Part shown: one piece after another, positions 6,569 to 15,000 of the stretch
Layout: the number at the start of each line of letters is the position of its first letter
Position numbering within the stretch: position 1 is the first letter of the stretch
DNA from: an uncultured Prevotella sp.
Lineage (GTDB): Bacteria > Bacteroidota > Bacteroidia > Bacteroidales > Bacteroidaceae
Assembly (NCBI GenBank): GCA_946998205.1
Contig: CAMPYJ010000043.1
Span: 1-22,709 of the forward strand
Length of the DNA stretch: 22,709 bases
Direction: 5' to 3'
Program-made: the position numbers and the translations under genes
Notes under the pieces: model-generated
The model's input: only the letters and a program-made list of their open reading frames with translations
What the model was told of the DNA's origin: nothing
The model's database searches: none

Positions 6569-7513
6569 ATGGATGGACGACTGCGTGCCTATTTATGGCT
6601 GATTGACATACTGCGCCAAAAGCGAATGACGTTGGCGGAGATTAAGCAAAGGTGGTCTGCATCATCATACAATGTGGATCATGGTGAATTGACTGACCGC
6701 ACGTTTCATCGTTATCGAGAGAATATTGCTACAGAGTTGGGGGTGTATATCGAGTGTAACAAGAAAGCGGGGAATGTGTATTATATCAAGGAGTCGATTT
6801 ACGATAACGCAAATGTCGTGGACTGGCTGCTGAGTACGTTTCGCATTTCGGAAATGGCACAAAGAGTGAGGCAGCATGATAAGATTATGTTGGAAAATCC
6901 TCCGCAAGATACGTTATACATGAACCAACTCTTAGATTGTATTGATGAAAATAGATATGTAAGGGTGTCGTACAAAAATGCTTACGGTGTTGAGAGTACA
7001 TTTATCTTGGCTCCTCTATTTGTTCGACTTTTCAGACAGCGGTGGTATCTTATCGGACGTGATAAGAAGAATGGGGACGTCAGAATCTTGGCGGTCAACC
7101 GGTTGTTGGAGTTTGAAAAGTTGGATGTGAAGGTGCGTAAGGAGAAGCCTCTGACGCCCGATGAGTTCTTTGCCGACTGCTTCGGCATTATGAAAGATCC
7201 TCGTAAAAAGGCAGAGCATATTCGCCTGCGAGCCTTTTGGCCACAATATGTCTTTTTGGAAGAAACGCCCTTGCATCATTCTCAGCGCATGGTAAAAGAT
7301 TCGGGCGATGGCGAATATAGAGAATACGAGCTGTATGTTCAACCAACTTTCGATTTTAAGCAAGAATTGTTGAAGAATAGCAGGGCTCTGATTGTTTTAG
7401 AACCTCAATCTCTGAAAAACGAGATGATTGCCATCCTGAAAGATATGTTGAAAGGATATGAAACGGGCGAAGATTATAGCGGTGAGGGGAAAGGGTATGA
7501 TGCGGATGCGTAA
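6569..7513 (+). CDS. WYL-domain transcriptional regulator
   Basis: The 314-aa protein has the standard layout of bacterial WYL regulators. An N-terminal winged-helix region spans about residues 1-75 (LIDILRQKRMTLAEIKQRW, then RTFHRYRENIATELGV). The WYL domain follows at about 110-190, with the eponymous W159-Y160-L161 in RQRWYLIGRD and the sequence YVRVSYKNAYG before it. A WCX-like C-terminal domain lies at about 225-300. WYL domains sense ligands (often nucleic acids or nucleotides) and regulators of this architecture frequently control phage-defence loci, for example BrxR and CapW. The gene follows the LHH nuclease by 78 bp on the same strand and is the last gene before the convergent lptB. 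It could instead be an unrelated housekeeping WYL protein, since Bacteroidales carry many. Identity is firm; the link to the cluster is inferred. Confidence 0.88.
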   Translation: MDGRLRAYLWLIDILRQKRMTLAEIKQRWSASSYNVDHGELTDRTFHRYRENIATELGVYIECNKKAGNVYYIKESIYDNANVVDWLLSTFRISEMAQRVRQHDKIMLENPPQDTLYMNQLLDCIDENRYVRVSYKNAYGVESTFILAPLFVRLFRQRWYLIGRDKKNGDVRILAVNRLLEFEKLDVKVRKEKPLTPDEFFADCFGIMKDPRKKAEHIRLRAFWPQYVFLEETPLHHSQRMVKDSGDGEYREYELYVQPTFDFKQELLKNSRALIVLEPQSLKNEMIAILKDMLKGYETGEDYSGEGKGYDADA

Positions 7514-7531
7514 GTAAACGGTCTCACCCTA

Positions 7532-7609
7532 CCTCTCTGTGAAAGAGAGAGGAGTAGTTAGCTCGTTCGTGATAAACCAATCAATCCTCTTCTTTTTGAA
7601 GAAAGAGGA
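7532..7609. terminator. Two hairpins between convergent WYL and lptB genes
   Basis: CCTCTCT (7532-7538) pairs with AGAGAGG (7546-7552), and TCCTCTTCTT (7585-7594) pairs with AAGAAAGAGGA (7599-7609) allowing one bulged base. The genes on either side converge, so these stems most likely end both transcripts. Neither is followed by a long T-run. Confidence 0.5.
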
Positions 7610-7616
7610 CGACTGC

Positions 7617-8435
7617 TTATTCTTCTCTTGCCCTTCGTTCTTCGTCAATGAGTTGGAAATCTTTTTTGCGAAGGATGAAGTTGCTACCTAAATATTTCTC
7701 TCGTACAATCTTGTTGGCGGCCAGTTCCTCCGGTGTGCCGTGGAAAAGAATTTTCCCCTCGAACAGCAGATAGGCGCGGTCGGTGATGGTCAGCGTTTCT
7801 TGTACGTTGTGGTCGGTGATGAGGATGCCGATATTGCGGTATTTCAGTCGCCATACGATGTGCTGGATGTCCTCCACGGCAATGGGGTCCACACCGGCGA
7901 ACGGCTCGTCGAGCATGATGAACTTCGGGTCGATGGCCAGACAGCGGGCAATCTCCGTGCGCCGACGCTCACCTCCCGACAGTTGGTCGCCCTTATTCTT
8001 GCGCACTTTGTTCAGTCTGAACTCGTTGATGAGGCTCTCCAATTTGTCCAACTGCTCCTGACGGGACAGTTTGGTCATCTCCAGAACCGACAGGATGTTG
8101 TCCTCCACGCTCATCTTCCTGAACACGCTGGCCTCCTGTGGCAGGTACCCAATGCCCGCCTTTGCGCGCTTGTAGACGGGATATTCGGTAATTTCTTCCT
8201 CGTTGAGGTACACATGACCCTCGTTGGGAATCACCAGACCCGTGGTCATGTAGAACGAAGTAGTTTTTCCCGCACCATTTGGCCCCAGCAGACCAACAAT
8301 CTCTCCTTGGCGCACATTGTAGCTCACCTTGTTGGCAACCGTACGTTTGCCATATCGTTTTACCAGTCCTTCTGTACGCAGTACCAAGCTTTCGCTTTCC
8401 AGTTGTGGCACTTCCGTTTCTCTTTGCTCGTTCAT
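7617..8435 (-). CDS. lptB: LPS export ABC transporter ATP-binding protein LptB
   Basis: LptB is the cytoplasmic ATPase of the LptB2FGC complex that drives lipopolysaccharide out of the inner membrane. From the ATG at 8435 (MNEQRETE) the protein is 272 aa. It shows Walker A GPNGAGKTT (51-59), the Q-loop in YLPQEASVF, the ABC signature LSGGERRRTEIAR, Walker B FIMLDEPFAGVDP and the switch histidine in ITDHN. The C-terminal YLGSNFILRKKDFQLIDEE is typical of Bacteroidetes LptB. An upstream ATG at 8519 would run the frame through the promoter region and is rejected. This is a core gene; the restriction-modification operon lies directly upstream on the same strand, but lptB has its own promoter signals just past the methyltransferase stop. 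Confidence 0.95.
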   Translation of the reverse strand: MNEQRETEVPQLESESLVLRTEGLVKRYGKRTVANKVSYNVRQGEIVGLLGPNGAGKTTSFYMTTGLVIPNEGHVYLNEEEITEYPVYKRAKAGIGYLPQEASVFRKMSVEDNILSVLEMTKLSRQEQLDKLESLINEFRLNKVRKNKGDQLSGGERRRTEIARCLAIDPKFIMLDEPFAGVDPIAVEDIQHIVWRLKYRNIGILITDHNVQETLTITDRAYLLFEGKILFHGTPEELAANKIVREKYLGSNFILRKKDFQLIDEERRAREE

Positions 8436-8488
8436 GAATGCTGTATCTTGATTTTTACTCACTTTGTTAGGGCGCAGCCTATCTTTTG

Positions 8489-8520
8489 CAAAGATAGAAA
8501 AAATATACCGACATGTCAAC
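8489..8520 (-). promoter_or_regulatory. Putative lptB promoter
   Basis: On the minus strand TATCTTTG (complement of 8489-8496) matches the -7 consensus. GTTG (complement of 8517-8520) lies 20 bp upstream as a -33 box with one mismatch to TTTG. The -33 box sits only 4 bp past the methyltransferase stop codon at 8525-8527, giving lptB a leader of about 50 nt. Confidence 0.55.
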
Positions 8521-8524
8521 TTTC

Positions 8525-9886
8525 TTACATCCTATCTTTCAAGATTAATGCGATACTCTCAACGATGCCAGTAACGAGTGCATTGCCCATCAGAAATGCG
8601 CGGCGCAAGTTGGATGAACCAAAGGTGTGGTTATCAGGAAACATGTTCAGACGCTCTAACTCGATGGGTACAAGTCGGCGGTAACGGCCACTTTCTGTTT
8701 TGATGACATGCTTGAATCGTGATGGACCAGCACCCCCTTCCCCTGTAATGATGGTTCTTGAAGGGCGATCAAGATAATCTGGGAATGCCATGGCTCCTTC
8801 ACTGTAGTTATACTCAAAACCCGTGGATTTATTGATGCGCTTTAATGACTTCGATCCTTTCTGGTATTCCCATTTTGGTAAATCTTCCTGAGATATGAAA
8901 AAATCATCAGGAACATCCTTTTCATCCACAAGAATATCACCAAGAGTGAGATAAGGGCTGTCATACTTTGGGAGGGTGTCGAGGGAATAAACTTTACCAT
9001 TGGCCATGACACCGGAGTTTTTAAAAGGACTTTCTCCTTTTCCTTTGTTGAAATTGTCAGAAACCTCTGCAATGTCATCGCTAAGGTTAAAGGTATTTGC
9101 CTTTCCCCCATTCTTTAGGCAATTGAAAGATTGTGGCATGATTCCGTCTTTGAGAATCCACTCTAACTTGTTGGTTATCTTCTCAAATTGTAAGGCTAGT
9201 TGTGTGTCTTTATGATAAGCAACCATATAAGTTCGGCGACGACGTTGTGGCATACCGTAGTCAGCAGCATTGATAATGCGCCATTCCACGATATATCCGA
9301 GGCTTGACAAAGAAGACAGGATGATGGCAAAGTCACGTCCACGTTGCTTGGCTGGCGAATTGAGAAGACGATCAACGTTCTCCAACATCAAATATTTTGG
9401 ACGCTTGTCACCTTTCTCTTTTAGTATGCGGTAGATTTGCCACCAAAGCACCCCTTTTTTACCTTCAATACCGCCGGAACGTTGCAAAGTCGTAGCTACC
9501 GAATAATCTTGGCAAGGGAAACCGCCGCAAAGTAAGTCGCTGTCTGGAATTTCTGAGGTTGGTACAGTTGCAATGTCTTCGTTAGAGTGTCCGTCTGAGC
9601 CAAAATGTCTGCAATAAATAATGCTTGCATCTTGTCGTTTGGTTGATGGCTCCCATTGGTTACTCCAAATCGTCTTAAAAAGTTTGGAAGCACGTTCTAA
9701 ACCTATTCTAAAGCCACCAACGCCAGCAAATAACTCTACGACTTTTATATCCTTTTCTCCAATATCGGTACGGATGTTATCAAATAGTTGACGTTCTTTT
9801 ATTCTTTTATGCGTCGTGCTGGAGTATCTTGCAATGGAATCACATAACACCCATTTGTCTTCTGTGTTTTCTATCTTATAATTCAT
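8525..9886 (-). CDS. C5-cytosine DNA methyltransferase of a Sau3AI-like RM system
   Basis: This enzyme methylates the C5 position of cytosine in the site recognised by its partner nuclease, protecting the host. The 453-aa protein has the ordered C5-MTase motifs: motif I VELFAGVGGFRIG (about 50-62) binds S-adenosylmethionine, motif IV GGFPCQDYS carries the catalytic Cys125, motif VI is LENVDRLL and motif VIII is QRRRRTYMV. A long variable region follows, where the target-recognition domain sits, and the C-terminal motifs are LERLNMFP and GNALVTGIV. An N-terminal extension of about 45 residues precedes motif I. Its start overlaps the end of the restriction gene by 11 bp, so translation is probably coupled. 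The GATC target is inferred from the partner's family, not from this sequence. Confidence 0.93.
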   Translation of the reverse strand: MNYKIENTEDKWVLCDSIARYSSTTHKRIKERQLFDNIRTDIGEKDIKVVELFAGVGGFRIGLERASKLFKTIWSNQWEPSTKRQDASIIYCRHFGSDGHSNEDIATVPTSEIPDSDLLCGGFPCQDYSVATTLQRSGGIEGKKGVLWWQIYRILKEKGDKRPKYLMLENVDRLLNSPAKQRGRDFAIILSSLSSLGYIVEWRIINAADYGMPQRRRRTYMVAYHKDTQLALQFEKITNKLEWILKDGIMPQSFNCLKNGGKANTFNLSDDIAEVSDNFNKGKGESPFKNSGVMANGKVYSLDTLPKYDSPYLTLGDILVDEKDVPDDFFISQEDLPKWEYQKGSKSLKRINKSTGFEYNYSEGAMAFPDYLDRPSRTIITGEGGAGPSRFKHVIKTESGRYRRLVPIELERLNMFPDNHTFGSSNLRRAFLMGNALVTGIVESIALILKDRM

Positions 9887-11303
9887 TTTCTATGATGTTC
9901 TTAACATATTTCTGATTAAACCAATAACAATATTTCTTGGTCATTCCTCCATTTGGATTTTTCGTCATGTTTTCAGCAACTCTTGCCTTGGGACGAACGT
10001 GGAAAAGCTGGTCGTCTTTTGCACTCCAAAAATACTGTGGAGCAATTCTGTCGCACAATACATTTTGTCGTATGTTGTTCCAATATCGTTGAGCTACTTG
10101 GAGATCCTCTTGTGGCATTGTCCAAAATGCGGCCGTTTCTAATTTGTACTCAGGTTCAATCTTTCCATTTGGCAATTGCAGCATGTTGTCTGTCTCACGG
10201 AAGATGATGAACAGAAAACGGCTAGTAAAAAGTTCATATAACCTTGAATCGGTCCATTCATCACAGTCGAAAATTTCTCGGTAATCTATATTCTCAAAGG
10301 ACATAGCTTCCTTTATTGTTCCACTTTTCTTTATTCTGATGGTCTTCATCGTAAGGCCTGACTTCTCAAACTCTTCTGACCTGTTGACATTACTCACTTC
10401 CCCCTGTCCTGCGATTGTGTTGGATATGATAAAGTATTTTGACTTAGAATTCGACAGCTCGATATTTAGCTTGTTACATATTTGCCGATATGTCTTACCG
10501 AAATATTTTTTAAATCTGCCCAACAAAATCTCATCTACGGAATTGTCTCTTAATTCCTCCTCCGAGAACAAGGCTTCCTTTGTAGGTTTATGAAGCGCAT
10601 AATTGCAATAAGCACCATGTTTATTATATTTCTTTACCTCTTCGAGTAATATGCGCATGTATGCAGTCTTCAAACTCCAAGCACGTCGAGGTGCGCCAAC
10701 ACTATTATTATGCTGGGGCATGAGTGAGTCACCCTTTTGTCCCTTCCGGCATGCACCAAGATACATTGTGTCACCTTCAGACAGGGTGTGTGCTAGCCCG
10801 TTCCTTATCTTTGTGATGATTGTTTCGTAATCCGTTCGAATGATTAATAAATCCTTCTCTGGAATCTTCCACAGCACTGCAAAAAGAAATTGCAAGTCGA
10901 GTTTGGTAACCGAAGAATCATGTAAATAAAACATGATGAGCATGATAAGACATTTTTGATAGAAATGGGACTCTTCAAAGGACTTGTTCCAATCTGTCGT
11001 ATAGTTGATCATACTGCATACGAGTCTCTCTTTGATTAACAATTCTTCTTTTACAGATTTCTTTAAGGGGGAACATTTCAATTCAGCATGTACGAAAGAA
11101 AAGTCTGCCTCCTGGCGAGAGTTGAGGTTGTATTTGAAGAAAAGCGCTTCAACTAATTGTCCTAAGCTTCCTTTTCCTTTATATTCTTTGGCATTCGGAG
11201 CAAAATCTCTCAAACATTTATTCACTAATTTTTTGCTGTGATTGAATATGGAAGAGATGTCTTTTTCGTCATATGGGAGTGTTGCCGTTTTGTCGTGTTG
11301 CAT
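9876..11303 (-). CDS. Type II restriction endonuclease, Sau3AI/MutH-like
   Basis: The 475-aa protein is close to the length of Sau3AI (a GATC-cutting dimer-like enzyme with two MutH-type halves). The N-terminal half carries KGSLGQLVEALFF (E52) and then D67 with E74-L-K76 in DFSFVHAELKC, the metal-binding layout of the MutH/Sau3AI family. KIRNGLAHTLSEGDTMYLGA and a later SLKTAYM segment are further family landmarks. The C-terminal half (from about residue 270) is a more diverged second domain that lacks an obvious ExK site, as in Sau3AI, where it acts as an allosteric DNA-binding half. Recognition of GATC is inferred. It is the first gene of the minus-strand R-M operon; no controller gene is visible. 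Repeat copy C ends 50 bp upstream of the start codon. Confidence 0.9.
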   Translation of the reverse strand: MQHDKTATLPYDEKDISSIFNHSKKLVNKCLRDFAPNAKEYKGKGSLGQLVEALFFKYNLNSRQEADFSFVHAELKCSPLKKSVKEELLIKERLVCSMINYTTDWNKSFEESHFYQKCLIMLIMFYLHDSSVTKLDLQFLFAVLWKIPEKDLLIIRTDYETIITKIRNGLAHTLSEGDTMYLGACRKGQKGDSLMPQHNNSVGAPRRAWSLKTAYMRILLEEVKKYNKHGAYCNYALHKPTKEALFSEEELRDNSVDEILLGRFKKYFGKTYRQICNKLNIELSNSKSKYFIISNTIAGQGEVSNVNRSEEFEKSGLTMKTIRIKKSGTIKEAMSFENIDYREIFDCDEWTDSRLYELFTSRFLFIIFRETDNMLQLPNGKIEPEYKLETAAFWTMPQEDLQVAQRYWNNIRQNVLCDRIAPQYFWSAKDDQLFHVRPKARVAENMTKNPNGGMTKKYCYWFNQKYVKNIIENEL

Positions 11304-11353
11304 AAATCATCGATTTCAGCTTTTATTTTTGTATTTGTTCATATAATCAATTT

Positions 11354-11548
11354 AGGCTGGTCTATAAATTACCACCGTACATGGTCATTAAATGCTTATG
11401 AAATACGTTTTGTTATCTTTTGGCTTCTTTTTGGTTCAAAATGTAAGTTCGTTCAGTCGTGTAGCTCGCTACACTCCTTCACTCTCTTGCATTTTGACCT
11501 CAAAAATAAGCTCAAAATCTAACAAAGCTAATTTATAGAACCAGCCTT
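11354..11548 (-). repeat. Repeat copy C (MITE-like, ~195 bp) upstream of the RM operon
   Basis: Full-length and the most diverged of the four copies, with the hairpin sense on the minus strand, the same sense as the restriction gene. Its ends are AGGCTGGTCTATAAATTAC and, from the other end, AGGCTGGTTCTATAAATTAG, so both tips changed together from GGGCGG to GGCTGG. The 60-nt hairpin core is 11437-11496. TAGCTTTG (complement of 11524-11531) reads toward the restriction gene; TTTG (complement of 11555-11558) is 23 bp upstream of it, slightly long for a promoter. The flanks share TT only. Confidence 0.85.
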
Positions 11549-11979
11549 TAGTGCAAATTTACGCAATTACTTGATGAAATACCCTTTTTTAACGTTTAAT
11601 TTGCAAAGATTGTCCGTCCGCATCCGCCCATAATGAAGCTAGTCGAGATGAAAATCGATGAACGTTAAGGAGCTTTTTCTCCCTGAAAAGTAGGTTGGTG
11701 GGACAGTGTTCCTCCCAAGAACCAGCAAGGGGTATTCGCTGTCTGTCAGACCAGCGAATACCCCTTGTAGGTTATGATGCCAGGCGTAAGACCTAAAAGT
11801 TGGCAGCCTTTTGGCTGTCCCATCAAACGCGTGTTCCACCAATGTCACCCTTGAAATTCGAGCTTGAATTCTCCTTGTTGAGTAATTCGATGTCATTTTG
11901 CAGTTCGGCATTGTTGGTGTTTTCGTATTTGATGCACCCCCTTAGAGAGTTTTGTAAATTTGACGTCAGCAAGTATTTA
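11549..11979. other. Gene-free region with nested inverted repeats
   Basis: This 430-bp stretch has no convincing gene; a 90-codon open frame on the minus strand spans it but shows no known domain. It contains a very strong hairpin at 11727-11766 (AAGGGGTATTCGCTG paired perfectly with its complement). An outer 12-bp inverted repeat surrounds it, TTGGTGGGACAG at 11695-11706 with CTGTCCCATCAA at 11815-11826 (one G.T pair). A further hairpin at 11802-11819 (GGCAGCC-TTTT-GGCTGTC, one G.T pair) shares bases with the right outer arm, so the two cannot form together. Confidence 0.6.
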
Positions 11980-12012
11980 TATGCGCAAAAATAAGATTCT
12001 TATACGCAAAAA
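11980..12012 (+). promoter_or_regulatory. Two direct repeats, probable operator of the PUL
   Basis: TATGCGCAAAAA (11980-11991) and TATACGCAAAAA (12001-12012) match at 11 of 12 positions and are spaced exactly 21 bp, two helical turns. Such in-phase direct repeats next to the -33 region are the usual binding arrangement of AraC-family activators, and a XylR-like AraC protein is encoded at the end of this operon. The pairing of that protein with this site is inferred. Confidence 0.55.
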
Positions 12013-12038
12013 AGAATCCATTGGATAAAATTATTGCC

Positions 12039-12046
12039 TATTTTTG
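12039..12046 (+). promoter_or_regulatory. -7 element of the susC operon promoter
   Basis: TATTTTTG fits TAnnTTTG and lies 42 bp before the susC ATG. No good TTTG -33 box is present at 19-21 bp (the sequence there is GAATCC), which suits a promoter that needs the activator bound at 11980-12012. Confidence 0.6.
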
Positions 12047-12088
12047 CAAAAAACAATTAAATGTTAACCTTATCTAAATTGCAAAATT

Positions 12089-15000
12089 ATGGCAATAAAA
12101 ATGAATCAAACAAATGACTCGTGTTCCATATCGTTTGGGCGCATTCTGAGTCTATGTGTATTTTTACTGTTGTGGTACATCCCCTTAGTTGCACAGCAAG
12201 TTATTCCCATTCGCGGAACTGTTTTTAGTGCTGACGACAAGGAGCCGCTCACTGGGGTTAGTGTTCATGTGGAGGGGGCTTTGGTTGGTGCCGTGACCGA
12301 TATTGATGGGAATTTTGTGTTAAAGACCGCACTTCCTGCAAAATTGAAGTTTAGCTATGTTGGCTTTCAGACGTCCATCATTGAAATGAACGAGAATAAT
12401 CCAGTAAAAGTATTCATGAAACCAGATACCCACTCTTTGGGCGAAGTGATGGTAGTAGGTTATGGTGTTCAAAAGAAAAAACTTGTTACCGGCGCTACCG
12501 TCCAAGTGAAAGGCGACGATATTGCAAAGCTAAACACTGTCAATGCCCTTGGCGCACTACAGAGCCAATCACCAGGTGTTAATATTGTTTCCAGTTCGGG
12601 CATGCCTGGTGAAGGTTTTAAAGTGACCATTCGCGGATTGGGTACTACAGGATCTTCTGAACCGCTTTATATCATTGATGGTGTTACGGGCGGCGATATC
12701 AATGCGCTCAATCCAGGTGATATAGAATCTATTGACGTACTCAAGGATGCTGCTTCTGCTGCCATTTATGGAAGTCGTGCTGCTAATGGCGTTATCCTTG
12801 TAACTACCAAGCAAGGACATAAGGGTAAGCCACAGGTAAGTTATGATGGTTATATTGGATGGCAGAATGTATACAGACAGCCTGATCTTCTTAACGCACA
12901 AGAATATGCTAAAATTATGAGTGAGGCACGCTATATGGACGGGCTTCCTGATTTTGATTATCAAGCACTCGTTCCTGGTTGGTCCATGATAAAAAATAAT
13001 GAATGGAATGGAACAAATTGGATGGACGAAGCAAGAAATAAAAACGCATTGGTGACAAACCATGGAATTAATATCATAGGTGGCAGTGATTTGTCTACAT
13101 ATTCACTCGGCCTTTCATATACAGAGCAAAACGGAATCATTGGCAAGCCAGTTTCTCCAAAATATGACCGCTACAATGTGCGCCTAAATTCCGACCATAA
13201 CCTTATTGTGTCGGGAAAGCTCAATATATTAAAAGTTGGAGAAAACCTTACCTACTCCTATTCAGAGCGCAGTGGCATCCGAATCGGTGATATGTGGAGT
13301 AATGACATTCGCAATCTTTTACATACAAGCCCATTCCTTCCCAATTTAGATAAGGATGGCTCCTCATACCATTATGCTATTCCTTGGGAGTCTCGAGAGC
13401 CAAACCCTATCGGTTTGATGGATTATGTAGGAGGGCAAAACGTTTCAAAATCACACTGGCTGCAAGCAAATCTATATGCACAGTTAGAACCTGTCAAAGG
13501 TCTTCGCATAAAGACCAATTTCGGGTACAAACTTAATGCGAACAGCAATCGCAGCTTTGTCCCAGTTTATAAACTGTCAAGTAATAATTTTGCCTCAGAA
13601 AGCCAAGTGACCCAAGGGGCAAGTGTTGGAACGTCTATTCTTTGGGAAAATACGCTGAACTATAACACAAGAATAAAATTGCATACCATAGATGCTCTTC
13701 TCGGGCAATCGATTGAGAAGAACAACATGGGTGAATCAATCAGTGGCACCAACTTTAATTCTATATTCCCAGATTACAAACATGCCTATTTAAACAATAC
13801 GCCCGTGGTAACGGGGCGCACCATCCTGGCTGGATCTCCATGGGGTAATAGTCAGTTGGCATCATTTTTCGGCCGTATCAATTATGACTATAATGACAAA
13901 TATATGGCTACTGTCGTGGCTCGAGTTGACGGCTCTTCAAATTTTGCACGTGGTCACAGATGGGGATTCTTTCCATCAATATCAACAGGATGGATTATAA
14001 CCGAAGAACCTTGGATGAGACCAGTACAAGGATGGATGGATTATCTAAAATTACGAGCCAGTTGGGGACAAAATGGCAATCAGGAAATCCCAGCTTTCCA
14101 ATACCTTTCAACCATCTCTTTCGCTGGTTCTGATTATGTTTTCGGTCCTGATAAGAGCGCTATTCGCAAAGGAGCTTATCCTAATATTCTGGCTAATGAG
14201 AATCTAACATGGGAAACTTCCGAGCAGCTGAATCTGGGCTTAGATGCTCGTCTCTTTAAAAATCGGCTTGCACTAATCTTCGATTACTACATAAAAACCA
14301 CTGTAGATTGGCTCGTGGTAGCTCCTATTCTCGATAGTTATGGCACAGGTGCTCCTTATATAAATGGTGGCGACGTGCGCAACAGTGGCGTTGAGCTTGC
14401 TCTGAATTGGAATGACAATTTGGGTAAATTAAAATATGGAGCGAGTTGGAACATGGCATATAATAAGAATGAGGTCACGAGGATAGCCAATTCAGAAGGA
14501 ATTATTCATGGAGCCAATGACGTACTGAGCAACCAGACCACTGAAATATACCGAGCGCAAGTGGGTTATCCGATAGGATATTTCTACGGTTTTAGCACAG
14601 CGGGAATATTCCAAACCGAGGAGCAAATCAAAGCTTACCACGGAGCGAAACTTGAAGGAACCCGGCCGGGAGATGTTATCTGGGTAGACAGAAATAAAGA
14701 TGGCGTCATAGATGAACATGACCAGGGAATGATTGGTAACCCACATCCTGATGTAACGGTAGGACTTGGTCTTACAGCATCGTATAAAGGTTTCGATTTC
14801 AGTGCAACCCTGCATGGAGCCTTTGGGCAACAAATCATGAAATCATATCGCTCATTTGTCGATTATGCCAGACAGAACTATACATCAGAAATTTTTGGCC
14901 GCTGGCACGGACCTGGCACGTCAAACCGGCTGCCTAGGTTAACTACTGGTACATCTACTAACTGGCAGTTTGTATCAGACCTATATATGGAAGATGGAGA

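Noticed and set aside
7740..8684. 314-codon plus-strand open frame opposite lptB and the end of the methyltransferase
   Set aside because: It is antisense to strongly conserved ABC-ATPase motifs; composition is that of a shadow frame.
11639..11911. 90-codon minus-strand frame in the RM-PUL gap
   Set aside because: It reads straight through perfect inverted repeats and has no signal, domain or promoter. Kept only as a region of interest for structure.
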